23,942 nucleotides of DNA, taken from NCBI GenBank assembly GCA_003427395.1, contig BFEA01000029.1, forward strand, positions 921,649 to 945,590, read 5' to 3'. This DNA is from Chara braunii. Its lineage: Eukaryota > Streptophyta > Charophyceae > Charales > Characeae. The notes beneath the pieces are model-generated. The model did no database searches. It saw nothing but the letters and a program-made list of their open reading frames with translations, and was not told the origin of the DNA. Below, piece after piece: positions 10,381 through 19,107 of the stretch; position 1 is the stretch's first letter, and every line of letters starts with the position of its first letter. A program made the position numbers and the translations under genes.

Positions 10381-10711
10381 TTAAACTTTAAAGCAAGGTT
10401 CTGCTTTGCTACGGAGAATAACGCGATAGGACTCTGGTCCTGTTTCGTTGGTCTTCGGGATTGGAGTAATGATTAATAGAGACAGTTGGGGGCATTTGTA
10501 TTCCGTTGTCAGAGGTGAAATTCTTGGATTTATGGATGACGAACTTCTGCGAAAGCATTTGCCAAGGATGTTCTCATTAATCAAGAACAAAAGTTGGGGA
10601 TCGAAGACGATCAAATACCGTCCAAGTCTGAACCATAAACGATGCCGACTAGGGATTGGCGGATGTCTATTGGATGACTCTGCCAGCACCTTGTGAGAAA
10701 TCAAAGTTTAC

Positions 10712-10750
<39 letters not shown>

Positions 10751-11387
10751 GGAATTGACAGAAGGGTGCCACCAGCCGGGCACCAGGCTTGAAGCCTGCG
10801 GCTTAATTTGACTCGACACGGGGAAACTCATCGGTCCAGACATAGCAAGGATTGACAGATTGAGACTCTTTTGAGAGCTCTTTCTTGATTCTATGGGTGG
10901 TGGTGCATGACCGTTCTTAGTTGGTGGAGTGATTTGTCTGGTTAATTCCGTTAACGAACGAGACTCAACCTGTTAAATAGCTATGCGGGGATCTTTCCTC
11001 GTGGCCAGCTTCTTAGAGGGACTGTTGGACGACTAGCCAACGGAAGTTTGAGGCAGTAACAGGTCTGTGATGCCCTTAGATGTTTTGGGCCGCACGTGTG
11101 CTACACTGATGAATCCAGCGAATCACTTGCCTGGGTCGAAAGGTCCGAGTAACCTTCTTAAGGTTCATCGTGACAAGGATAGATTGTTGTAATTATCGAT
11201 CTTGAACGAGGAACGCCTAGCAAGCTTTATCAACTCACACTGATTATGTCCCTGCCCTTTGTACACACCGCCCGTTGCTTCTACCGATTGAATGGTCTGG
11301 TGAAGTCTCTGGATTGCGGTGATCTCGGCGGTTTGCCGCTGGGGGTGCTGTGAGAAGTTCATTGAACCTTATCATTTAGAGGAAGGC

Positions 11388-11433
<46 letters not shown>

Positions 11434-11434
11434 T
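10381..11434 (+). pseudogene. 18S rRNA gene relic, 3' portion
   Basis: About 1,050 bases match the 3' 60 percent of eukaryotic small-subunit rRNA. Landmarks are GTCAGAGGTGAAATTCTTGG, GGAGTATGGTCGCAAGGCTG, CCCTTTGTACACACCGCCCG, GTCGTAACAAGG and the terminal GGTGAACCTGCGGAAGGATC. Homology begins abruptly at about 10381, and nothing upstream resembles the missing 5' part. Very conserved sites are altered: GAATTGACGG reads GAATTGACAG, an A is lost from CTTAAAGGAATT, and two 11-base tandem duplications are inserted (10776-10786, 10866-10876). No 5.8S or 28S follows; after the 18S end come five bases and a run of 17 A. I call it a truncated, non-functional copy. A divergent functional variant is possible but less likely. 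The motif ATTCCGTTAACGAACGAGAC favours an early-diverging fungus. Confidence 0.9.
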
Positions 11435-11438
11435 ATTC

Positions 11439-11455
11439 AAAAAAAAAAAAAAAAA
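11439..11455. repeat. A17 run at the 3' end of the 18S relic
   Basis: Seventeen A follow immediately after GGATCATTTATTC. It could be the tail of a retro-copied rRNA or the start of an AT-rich ITS1. Confidence 0.8.
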
Positions 11456-11773
11456 CGCACGCACGGCCCAGGGAGGGTATAGGGTTTATAAAGGTTTAAA
11501 AAGGTTAAAGAGAGAGGGATTGAGCGAGGTGTGTGTATGGTTTCAGGGAGGGTTTAGGTTTAAACGGGTTAAATAAGGTTTAAAAAGAGATGACACATAG
11601 AAACAATAAACAGGGGGGCTGCAAAACAGGGCTAGTGTTATCAGAAAAAACTCCCGGGGTGCCCCGACATGGGATGGGAGATTTTAGCAGCTCCAGGGAA
11701 AAGGAAGGAATCCCCGGGTTGAGAACAGTGACGCTCAAAGCCCTATGAAACAAACATCAAACTCTGTGACACA
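11456..11773. other. Unassigned sequence with GGTTTAAA-type words
   Basis: The first part carries repeated words such as AGGGTTTATAAAGG, GGTTTAAAAAGG and GGTTTAAACGGG. Related words (GGGTTTAATGCAGGG, GGTTTAAAC) lie just before the 18S relic. No 5.8S rRNA motif is present. Confidence 0.35.
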
Positions 11774-11939
11774 AGATGTTCTTGGGGATGCTGGGCCCAG
11801 TTTCCAGCAGGTGTAGCTCCCCACCAATAGATGGAGCAGCCCGGCAGATAAACCCTCAATCCTGGCTGTTCTCTCACCACTGCCGAAATAGAGGGCTTAC
11901 GAAGGATTTTTTGTTAAAAAAAAATAAAAATAAAAAAAT
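11774..11939 (+). mobile_element. Retroelement 3' module, copy 2, plus orientation
   Basis: GATGCTGGGCCCAGTTTCC, CAGCAGGTGTAGCTCCCCAC and CAATAGATGGAGC are the reverse complement of the words at 6845-6950. The copy ends in an A-rich stretch at about 11916-11939, which fits a retro-tail in this orientation. It has no coding capacity. Confidence 0.6.
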
Positions 11940-12159
11940 ATGGATGTATCATAACGATAGTGACGTCCGGATAGTGTTCTTTTTTCTTTTCCAGATGGAA
12001 TAGAACGTTGTGTAGCGGAGCGAGTTTTTTTTCTCACAAAATAAAACTTGGGCGGCCCCAGCAGCCAGCGAGGCATCATTGGCCAGGTTCGCAGCCGGTA
12101 CCGCCTACTTCAAACGAGGAATGAGTCCACACACAACGTCTGTTACACTATCGTTCATG

Positions 12160-12284
12160 ACTTATTATTATTACCTTTTTTGGGAACAAGGCTCCAATCT
12201 ATTCGTGGGGAGCAGCACGTGCTGGGAACCGGGCCCAGCGTCCCATATGGAAATTTACATAGAATTTTGAAAGTTTGAGATACC
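12160..12284 (-). mobile_element. Retroelement 3' module, copy 3, cut by a gap
   Basis: GTGGGGAGCAGCACGTGCTG and GGGCCCAGCGTCCCAT match copy 1 with few changes. CAGCACGTGCTG is a perfect 12-base palindrome in this copy. The module runs into the assembly gap, and the GGGCCATTACCCGGC word that follows it in copy 1 resumes right after the gap at 12411. Confidence 0.6.
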
Positions 12285-12404
12285 NNNNNNNNNNNNNNNN
12301 NNNNNNNNNNNNNNNNNNNNNNNNNNNNNNNNNNNNNNNNNNNNNNNNNNNNNNNNNNNNNNNNNNNNNNNNNNNNNNNNNNNNNNNNNNNNNNNNNNNN
12401 NNNN
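12285..12404. other. Assembly gap, 120 N
   Basis: The sequence is unknown. By comparison with copy 1 only a short stretch may be missing, because the flanking words TTTGAGATACC and GGGCCATTACC are adjacent in the related copies at 7041-7060 and 7390-7410. Confidence 0.99.
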
Positions 12405-12410
12405 AAAAAG

Positions 12411-13560
12411 GGGCCATTACCCGGCTTTGGCTAAGAAAATTTTGAGCTACTTAGAAAATTACTACGACAAACTTCAGAAAAACCCACAACAAAACACGCC
12501 ACCATAGAGGTCCTACAAATGCTCAAAACCCTGTGGATCCCTAGCAACCCTTCTAAAGCTCACCAACACTGTCTTACTCCCTGCCGAGCTCTTCCAGGCC
12601 TCGCACCCCCACCCTGCTGGCTTACAGGGCAACACGACTCGCCCTATCTCTGACCAGCGTCGTCCCAGCAGCAACCCTTGGTTGTCCCTTGGAATGCCCA
12701 CCCCAAAGCATCCCCAGATCTCTCTACCAGGCCTCACACTCCTGCATCAGCAGGTTACAGGGCGACACCCCAGCATCGGCCAGCGTAGTTCTGGCATCGG
12801 ACAGCCGCAGATCACTGAGTATATCAGCAATGGAGCCGTCTAAGATGACTTGCTAGGAGTCCCCAGAATCCTAAATCATTCGTTAGACCCCCATTGGCAA
12901 CATGAAAAACCAACAAAACCTTGGATCATAGGAACATTCAGACCGAAAAAACACCAGGCCTGCCTTAGTACTTTCAGCAGCCCAACCCTATCTGCCTCCC
13001 CCCAATAATTCGATACTCAATCTCTACCAGGCCTCACACCCCCAACTGCTACGTTACAGAGTGACACGACCCAACTGCTACGTTACAGAGTGGCACGACC
13101 CACCCCAGAAACCCCCCGCCTGCTAGGCTACAAGGCGAAGCGAATCGCCCCGGCTCCAGCCGGCGGCAACTGAGTACCAGCTCGCCAATAGACACTAGAG
13201 TGCCTTCCACTCTCGACAACTCCCCAGATCTCATACCCCCGTGCAGCTCGAGTTACGGGGCAGCGCGACCAAGCCCCAGCACCGACCAGCGTCATTCTGG
13301 CCTTGTCCATTCGCAAACCACCAGGACCAAGGACATCAGCAGATAACAGCCAAGCCCCAATCATCACCATAGTTGTAGTTCCGATCATCCAGCTCCTCCA
13401 GGCACTGGTTGCATCATTCGACAATATTCCTTCTCAACCCCACTCCGGCAAGACTTACCGGGGTAGAGCCACCATCTCCACCGCCGATGTGCCCTATTTC
13501 CACCCTACAGGCTAGCCCCTTCGCCGCAGAGCGCATGATTTCCAACCATCTCAGCCAACA
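12411..13560 (-). mobile_element. Retroelement-like block B, paralogue of block A
   Basis: It shares with block A the words GAGGTCCTAC, CTTACAGGGCAACACGACTC, CAGCGTCGTCCCAGCAGCAA, CCTTGGTTGTCCC, CCCCAGATCTCTCTACCAG and GGTTACAGGG. The module beginning CACTCCGGCAAGACT sits after the repeats here (about 13440) but before them in block A (about 7512). ACGTTACAGAGTG-type units occur twice in tandem near 13050-13095. No domain-bearing frame is present. Confidence 0.5.
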
Positions 13561-14143
13561 CCAACCACTGCAACCAGCACCAAACTTATGAAGATTCCCA
13601 ATGGAGATTCAGAAGTCTTCATGAGACTCAGATACACATTACGTAAACCTGCAGTATTGCAGCCTGAGACACAATTCTGACCTGACTTTTAGCGTCCCAC
13701 AAACAAATGAGATGAAGTTCCGAAATCAAGAAACAAGGGCCCAATGCCCCAAACTTAGGAATTAGATTGAAAACATTCGAGATAAGCTTATTGGGAATTA
13801 TAGGAATTTAAAATTCCGAATTTCAAGCAGATTTGAACGTGAACGTTATAAGAAGAAAGTAGTAAGAAGATATAAGAATTCAGATTAAAAAAGTTCTGAA
13901 TTTATTTCAGATATGCAATTATGAAATCACTCTTTAACTTATTTATGATATGCGATGATATGAGATTTAGATTTGGTGTAGGAAATTAGGATAAAAAAAT
14001 TATGTTGGAACTCAAACAAGGATTATGCATGCCAATTGACATTTGGAATTATAGTTAGGGTTATCGGTAATATGAAATTTGTATATTTGAGACAGACTCT
14101 TGAAAGCTTTTTATATTTGAGACAAAGTCTTAGCGATCAAGGT
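13561..14143. other. AT-rich unassigned sequence
   Basis: The stretch is stop-rich in all frames. GAAATTTGTATATTTGAGACA and CTTTTTATATTTGAGACA near 14074 and 14107 form a short direct repeat. Nothing else is recognised. Confidence 0.3.
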
Positions 14144-14261
14144 TTAGGCATCTGGGGTACGAAATAGGGAAACCGAGGGAGGGAGAGAAAAGAGAAACCA
14201 CATAAGAGACCTTTCCTCTCCCCATGGATAGGGTCCTAATACTACCCACAACCCTTCAACG

Positions 14262-14903
14262 GTGAAAAACCATATGTCCCCGATCATACTGTGCCAGTGT
14301 GCTTCGCCACACCCTCGGCCCAAAGCCAGGCGCGCCCCTCCGATATTGCACACAGATCGTGAATACAAAATTCAGCTTAGGAGGTTGGATGCTGCACGCT
14401 GCTCGTCTTCCTTCATTTCACCGCCTATCTCCTTCAACACCCCTCCACAACCCTCATCGTTCCCTTACCACGAGATGTTCTGCCGTATTGTCATGAAGAA
14501 GTTCAAGGGGTCCCATGTAGATGGCAACTACAAGAAGATACCGTTGTACTTGAGCAACTGCGTCGCGCTAAGCGTAAGGACAACCATATTGAAAAGACTA
14601 CCTCGACCACCTCTCTCTCCCCACCCGCTAGCTACGACGACAACAACTGCCCTTCACTCCAACAAAGCAAGGCCAGCGGCACGAAGGCACCTACGGCCAT
14701 CCATAGCACAACAAACCAATGGATGGTATGGCCACACCTCGTCGAGCCCGTCGGCGAGTCGCCATAAGAGATTCAAGTGTTCAAAAGAAGTACCCATCAG
14801 CAGCATAGAGCAGCAAGTTGAAGAAGAGGGGAGGAAAGCCAACTTGTACCGCCGCAATCCTCACGCACCACCATCGCCACAAATAGCTTGCTCTGCCTCG
14901 TGA
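14262..14903 (+). CDS. Unrecognised open frame, 213 codons (doubtful)
   Basis: This is the longest uninterrupted frame in the window, starting MKNHMSPIILCQC. It is rich in Ser, Pro, Arg, Thr and His. A less biased patch (FCRIVMKKFKGSHVDGNYKK, around residues 74-93) is followed by low-complexity threonine and histidine-rich sequence. There is no signal peptide, membrane segment or domain I can name. The minus strand is also partly open here, as expected for C/A-rich DNA. No introns or flanking genes support it. It may be an exon, a decayed element, or chance. Confidence 0.15.
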   Translation: MKNHMSPIILCQCASPHPRPKARRAPPILHTDREYKIQLRRLDAARCSSSFISPPISFNTPPQPSSFPYHEMFCRIVMKKFKGSHVDGNYKKIPLYLSNCVALSVRTTILKRLPRPPLSPHPLATTTTTALHSNKARPAARRHLRPSIAQQTNGWYGHTSSSPSASRHKRFKCSKEVPISSIEQQVEEEGRKANLYRRNPHAPPSPQIACSAS

Positions 14904-15630
14904 CTTCCAGCACCCTATAGCATTGCCGCCAGGTTTTTTCCCGAAGCGGCAGCTATGCGACCTCCAACGCACGGTGTGTCCCCGCCAAATTCGTTTGCTG
15001 GGCCGGCAGCGCTGCGCCCCCAGTAACGCCGCACCACCTGCCCTTATCTTCCCCACTCGTCGCGATCTCGCTATCCTTCATGACTATCACTCATCTGGGA
15101 GGAAAGAAGGGTAAGAAAACTGGACACATGGTTCCAAGGACTCGTACCAGCATCGCTATTGACAATACGGTGAAGGTGCATTAGAAGGGTCAGGGAACTG
15201 GACACACAATTGTACGGAGGAGAGTTTGTGTGGAGCCGTGCTGTGGACTCTGTGGACTCTCAGGAACTCGGCAATGCGTGGGGAGGGGGAAAGCTCACAC
15301 CCCCAATGGTCCGTGCGGAAACCAAGTACTCGATTAAACAGATGCTTTCTACGGACTGGTCGCTTAAAGTGGTCAACAAAGGCTTCTCGGCGAAGGCTCT
15401 CAAAAGGTTCCACACACACTGGGCCCGGTTCACGGGTCTGGTGGCAATATCTGCTGACTCTGGCCGCTCTCCTGAGTTGAGATTTTCTGCCTTTTTTCTG
15501 TAGACTCTTCTAGGCTTCACGGTCTATCCGTGTGTTTCCCCGGAGTGAGTTCTGAATGATGAGTTATGACTCTTATGAGTTATATGAGTTCAGAAGCGCA
15601 AATCACACAACACCATTGTAGAACAAGAAG
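14904..15630. other. Unassigned sequence before an A tract
   Basis: GGCAGCGCTGCGCCCCC near 15005 echoes a word near 10076. AACTGGACACA occurs twice (about 15118 and 15197). Frames of up to 97 codons overlap on both strands without recognisable domains. ATGAGTT-type words cluster at 15557-15592. Confidence 0.25.
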
Positions 15631-15631
15631 G

Positions 15632-15654
15632 AAAAAAAAAAAAAAAAAAAAAAA
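15632..15654. repeat. A-run of about 23
   Basis: An uninterrupted A run that could be the tail of a plus-strand retroelement ending here. I could not define its other end. Confidence 0.6.
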
Positions 15655-15729
15655 AGAACACAAAGGACCCTGGCTCCAGTGCTCCACTACTCACCACATG
15701 CACAAAAGACAAAAAGTATGGCAGTGTAA

Positions 15730-16251
15730 GGGCCTCGCCACACCACTATCGAATTACGTTTTTTTCGATAGTTTTGCATCGCCACACATCCTATCGGAAA
15801 AGGAGACTTTGAAATTCTTCTATAGGTGTCAGAAATTGGAATTTGATAGCCCTATCGAACCAACTGCGAACGTCCTCCCTGCAATGGCCTTTTTTTGATA
15901 GCCGACCATCGAAAAACCGCCCACGCTCGCGCGAGCCACCACAACCCTCACACTGACGAGCGTCAGTTTTTGTTTTTTTTCTTTTCGATAGTCGAGTAGC
16001 GAATTTCCAGAGGGCAGCAACGTTTGTGGTCCGGAAACCCACCAGACGCAGTTCGGCAAACAATTCATCAGGAGAGGCGCCGTCGCCACACAGCACTATC
16101 GAAAGTGGACCTGGAATGGAGACCATTCGATACTCCACCTATTCGACAGTGCTGTTTGCCTACAGGGGGGTTTCTATCGAATTCCGGACTATCGAAAATT
16201 TCTGACACTTGTCGAAAAAAAACGTAATTCGATAGTGGTGTGGCGAGCCCC
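15730..16251. mobile_element. PIF/Harbinger-type MITE, 522 bp
   Basis: The left end starts GGGCCTCGCCACACC and the right end is the inverse of GGGGCTCGCCACACC. Both continue with ACTATCGAATTACG, a T run (7 or 8) and TCGA, giving about 41-bp terminal inverted repeats with one mismatch and one indel. Both ends are flanked by TAA (15727-15729 and 16252-16254). A 3-bp TAA/TTA target duplication with GGG-starting ends is characteristic of the PIF/Harbinger superfamily. A second inverted segment, GGTGTCAGAAATT near 15827, matches the sequence just inside the right end. No transposase is encoded, so it is non-autonomous and would need a source element elsewhere. Confidence 0.88.
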
Positions 16252-16254
16252 TAA

Positions 16255-16813
16255 ATTGTGCGGGCACTTCGCTTCAAACCGAGAAATCCGTTGACCATTG
16301 TCAGGTGTCAGTTCTGACCCGTGTTACTGGGTCTGTGCAGTTCTTAGCCAGGGACTATGGGTCTAGAGGCTATAATTACAGCGGGTACGGATAGTCGGTT
16401 CATTTTGCTATCTTGAGCCAGCCTGAGGAGTAAACCCCTGAAGCTGGCCGGTACGATGACCGGCCGAAACGCAGCGTCGGGTCACGCCCGTTGCGCGACG
16501 TGTTTTTGCCCTTTCGATATTTTTTTGTGTGAGGTTCGCCGCTGGTGCGTCGTTTTCGATGTTTTTATAAATGTGCCGCCTGTGCTCGGGTTCTTACTTT
16601 CTCTGTCTCGTCTATGGCTTGCCGTCTTCATCTTCTTACTTATCTAATGATTTTCGCCCTTGGTGTGACTTAACACCGAGCAAATGCTCACGTGTGTGTG
16701 GCTATGATGATACAATAAAACACATGTTCTAGTCGAAGATTCATTGCCATTTTGCACATCTGGTGAGTAGTGGAGCGAGGCCCAAAGATGATGATGATTA
16801 CTCAGCAACAGAG
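16255..16813. other. Intergenic sequence with GC-rich hairpins
   Basis: Apart from the hammerhead-like fold listed separately, I see a small hairpin TTGGTGT GACTTA ACACCGA (16660-16679) and GAGCA AA TGCTC after it. No credible coding frame is present. Confidence 0.35.
16434..16482 (+). ncRNA. Hammerhead-ribozyme-like fold (type I layout, imperfect core)
   Basis: The elements appear in the order expected for a type I hammerhead. ACCC (16434-16437) pairs with GGGT (16479-16482) as stem I. CTGA (16438-16441) is followed by AGCT, where the family has N-G-A. Stem II is the perfect 7-bp hairpin GGCCGGT / ACCGGCC with a 6-base loop (16446-16465). It is followed directly by GAAA (16466-16469). A very short stem III (ACG / CGT with a CAG loop, 16469-16477) leads to GTC (16476-16478), the usual cleavage triplet. 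The core differs by loss of the A after G8 and one extra base. I therefore call it hammerhead-like: a decayed ribozyme, a variant, or coincidence. Confidence 0.35.
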
Positions 16814-16940
16814 AAAAAAAAAAAAGCCTACTACCGTAGCCATGGGCTTCACGTCTATGATCATGGGAGTCTCGGTNAAAAAAAAAAAAGCCTACTACCG
16901 TAGCCATGGGCTTCACGTCTATGATCATGGGAGTCTCGGT
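16814..16940. repeat. 63-bp exact duplication around a single N
   Basis: Bases 16814-16876 and 16878-16940 are identical, including the same run of 12 A at the start, and are separated by one N at 16877. This is the pattern left when a scaffolder joins two overlapping contig ends, so the duplication is probably not in the genome. Confidence 0.9.
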
Positions 16941-17867
16941 TGATGATTATGGCATTCAAAATCAAGTGATTGATGCTTTATGGCAGTTCTCCGTTTTAAG
17001 AGCATATAATCAAACGTGCAAAATCACAAATTGAGCGGCCTGATCGAGTTCCTGTAAAGGAAGGGCTAGATCTGGTGTGAGTATGCCCTGGGGCCTCGTC
17101 TCACTAGCGAGGTATTCTACTTTGTGGTTGACGTTTTCGATCTCGTGCGGCTGGGGCTGACAGACGTGAATTGCACATCTCACTTTGCATCGACGGGGCC
17201 ACGTGATGCAGGTATTGAGCATTGACATTGGTCTGGATTTCCAGACTTTTGGAGGAGGAGGGGGGGCATTTTCGAGACTTCGCGCGTTGCTGTTTACGTG
17301 TTGCCGTACTACCAAAAAAAATAAAAATTTGTGGGCACTTACCTCCACATGATAGACTGTGACTAAGGGCCTCTCTGCACGGCTCTCCACATCCACAAAA
17401 TGAGACTGAATCTTCCACTAGAACATGGGAACCTACACCACATGTTTTTTGTCTTGTGCGCATCTGGAGAGCAGTGTAGCGAAGGCCTACGCAAAAGTTC
17501 CCATCAGACGCGGCATTCAATTTGCAGAACGTGGAAGGCAGTTACAATAAATTCGACGAGAAAATAAAATTATAACAGAAAATAATTCAGGTTGATTCAT
17601 TAAGTTTCATTTTTAAACCACTTAAGAACCATAATTTAAATGCTTTCACACATCGTAGAATACTTCGCTAGTGGGACGAGGCCCCTGATTCTGCTTTAAA
17701 TTCTTCTTTTCCCAAACTCATCTTTCTTTAATCAATAAAATATCGCTCTATGGATTTTGCGTCCATTTTGTTTTTTCTTTGGTGTGTTCTATGTTTTCTT
17801 GGTTCTTTTATTTGCTTCAACATCATGAGTAGTACCAACTATTGAGGGTTCCTCGCGGTTCGATGGC
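16941..17867. other. Unassigned sequence
   Basis: Two overlapping minus-strand frames (17010-17396, 128 codons; 17104-17520, 138 codons) have no domain I recognise. A perfect palindrome GTCTGGA TT TCCAGAC lies at 17231-17246, followed by a G-rich GGAGGAGGAGGGGGGG run (17251-17266) that could form a G-quadruplex. GCTAGTGGGAC with nearby GCCCCTSATT occurs near 17669 and again near 18277. Confidence 0.3.
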
Positions 17868-17935
17868 TCCAGTCTTTTGGTGGAGGGCTGCACCCTCGCC
17901 GGAAATAGAGTCCAGGTCCATGCGGGCGTATTGAA
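17868..17935 (-). mobile_element. Retroelement 3' module, copy 4, diverged
   Basis: On the minus strand, GGACTCTATTTCCGGCGAGG, GTGCAGCCCTCCACCAA and GACTGGAGCC follow the same order as copy 2, and both copies continue to an ACCCTCAAT word. It is more diverged than copies 1-3. Confidence 0.45.
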
Positions 17936-18134
17936 ACATTTACAATCGCTCCAGGCATGTGCGACGGCTAAATGATTTGGAAGAGTTAAGTATAATTAAA
18001 GTAATAAAGACCATAATCATGGCAGGAAAAAAAAAACAAAACACGTTAATCATGGCGGGGCGGATGGACGGTTCTCAGCTTTGATCACAGATCAAATGTG
18101 CCTTGCTCAGCTCACCGACCACAGTTTATGATGT

Positions 18135-18201
18135 GAGGGGACGCTGGGTCCAGCTCCCAGCTTGTAATTGATTTGATTCAGTTTATTAAAAAAAAAAAGA
18201 A
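18135..18201 (+). mobile_element. Retroelement 3' module, copy 5, partial
   Basis: GGGGACGCTGGGTCCAGCTCCCAGC matches the start of the shared core in pieces. The CAGCTCCCCACC half is missing, and a run of 12 A (near 18188-18199) follows about 35 bases on. It is a partial copy at best. Confidence 0.35.
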
Positions 18202-18407
18202 GAACGAAAAGCAGATCAACACCTCTTCACAAAGACGTCCAAATGCAGGCAATGCCATTCAATCCCATGCTCTTTGCTAGTGGGACATTGCCCCTCATTA
18301 CACCGTTACACGGTGGCAGCCTGTGGCCAACCATGTGACAAGATCACTGATACGGTAGGCAAAGGAGAGAAACCTGAGGATTAGGGGGCGTAGGGCAGAG
18401 GCTCTCA

Positions 18408-18980
18408 TTGGGTTGGGGTTTTTGGCGGCATTTCAGCACCCCATACTGCAGTTCAGGATTGGGATCTCACCTGGGTTCCTGGATGGGGCCCAGGAGTGGG
18501 GCCATGGGACAGTCCCTGGATGAGTATTCTTTGTATATATGGATAGTAGCCAAGAGTACTCATCACACTTTGTTTCTCCATCTCGCAGCTTGCCACGCAC
18601 ACGGAGCCGAGTGGCACGTTCCTGCATGGTGGGTGACAAGCTGTGAGTATTTGGCTCGTGGTTTTCCCTGTTTCACATCGCGAAGCATTTTTTCTTCAAG
18701 GCTGGGTAAGGAGAGTACCCGAAAGCAAGGGAACCAAGGAAGTGGATCCGGGGCAAATTTCGGGGAGGTTCGTTGCAAATTAAATGACGAACAACCTGGG
18801 GCGGGTTCAGGAAGGAGTGCGGGTTTAAACCACCACTCCCCCCCCCGGAAGAAATTGGCCTTTCCTGGCCATGCGGGCCGCATTTGGGCGGAGGTCGGTG
18901 ACCAAGGGAGCACGAGGAGAAAAATGCGTGCGAAAAAACAGAAGAGAAAACTGGGGTGTGGTCATGGTTTGAGTATCTAA
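18408..18980 (+). CDS. Unrecognised open frame, 190 codons (doubtful)
   Basis: The frame starts MGWGFWRHFSTPYC and ends in a basic tail rich in Lys and Arg. A Gly/Ser-rich patch lies in the middle. I recognise no domain and see no signal peptide. Frames of 68 and 116 codons on the opposite strand overlap it. The sequence downstream is A-rich (19184-19223), so this could be the body of a retroelement rather than a host gene. No neighbour supports a function. Confidence 0.15.
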   Translation: MGWGFWRHFSTPYCSSGLGSHLGSWMGPRSGAMGQSLDEYSLYIWIVAKSTHHTLFLHLAACHAHGAEWHVPAWWVTSCEYLARGFPCFTSRSIFSSRLGKESTRKQGNQGSGSGANFGEVRCKLNDEQPGAGSGRSAGLNHHSPPRKKLAFPGHAGRIWAEVGDQGSTRRKMRAKKQKRKLGCGHGLSI

Positions 18981-19107
18981 ATGCATTTCAAACTGCAGTC
19001 TTTAATTCCAGTCCCCTGGGGAGTTTACTATGCAGTGGAAACTCCACTTTGCAGAAAAGTTGCACCATGGAGTTTGGATCATCAGTTCAGTCAGGCAGGT
19101 GGCCGTT

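Noticed and set aside
10381-10704. 107-codon minus frame
   Set aside because: It lies antisense to the 18S relic and is a by-product of rRNA sequence.
11456-12284. Expected ITS1, 5.8S and 28S after the 18S sequence
   Set aside because: No 5.8S landmark is present up to the gap or beyond; the downstream sequence is repeats and a retroelement module.
16035-16075. Second hammerhead candidate on the minus strand of the MITE (CTGATGA followed by CGAAC)
   Set aside because: No stem II can form between the two motifs and the second motif is GAAC, not GAAA.
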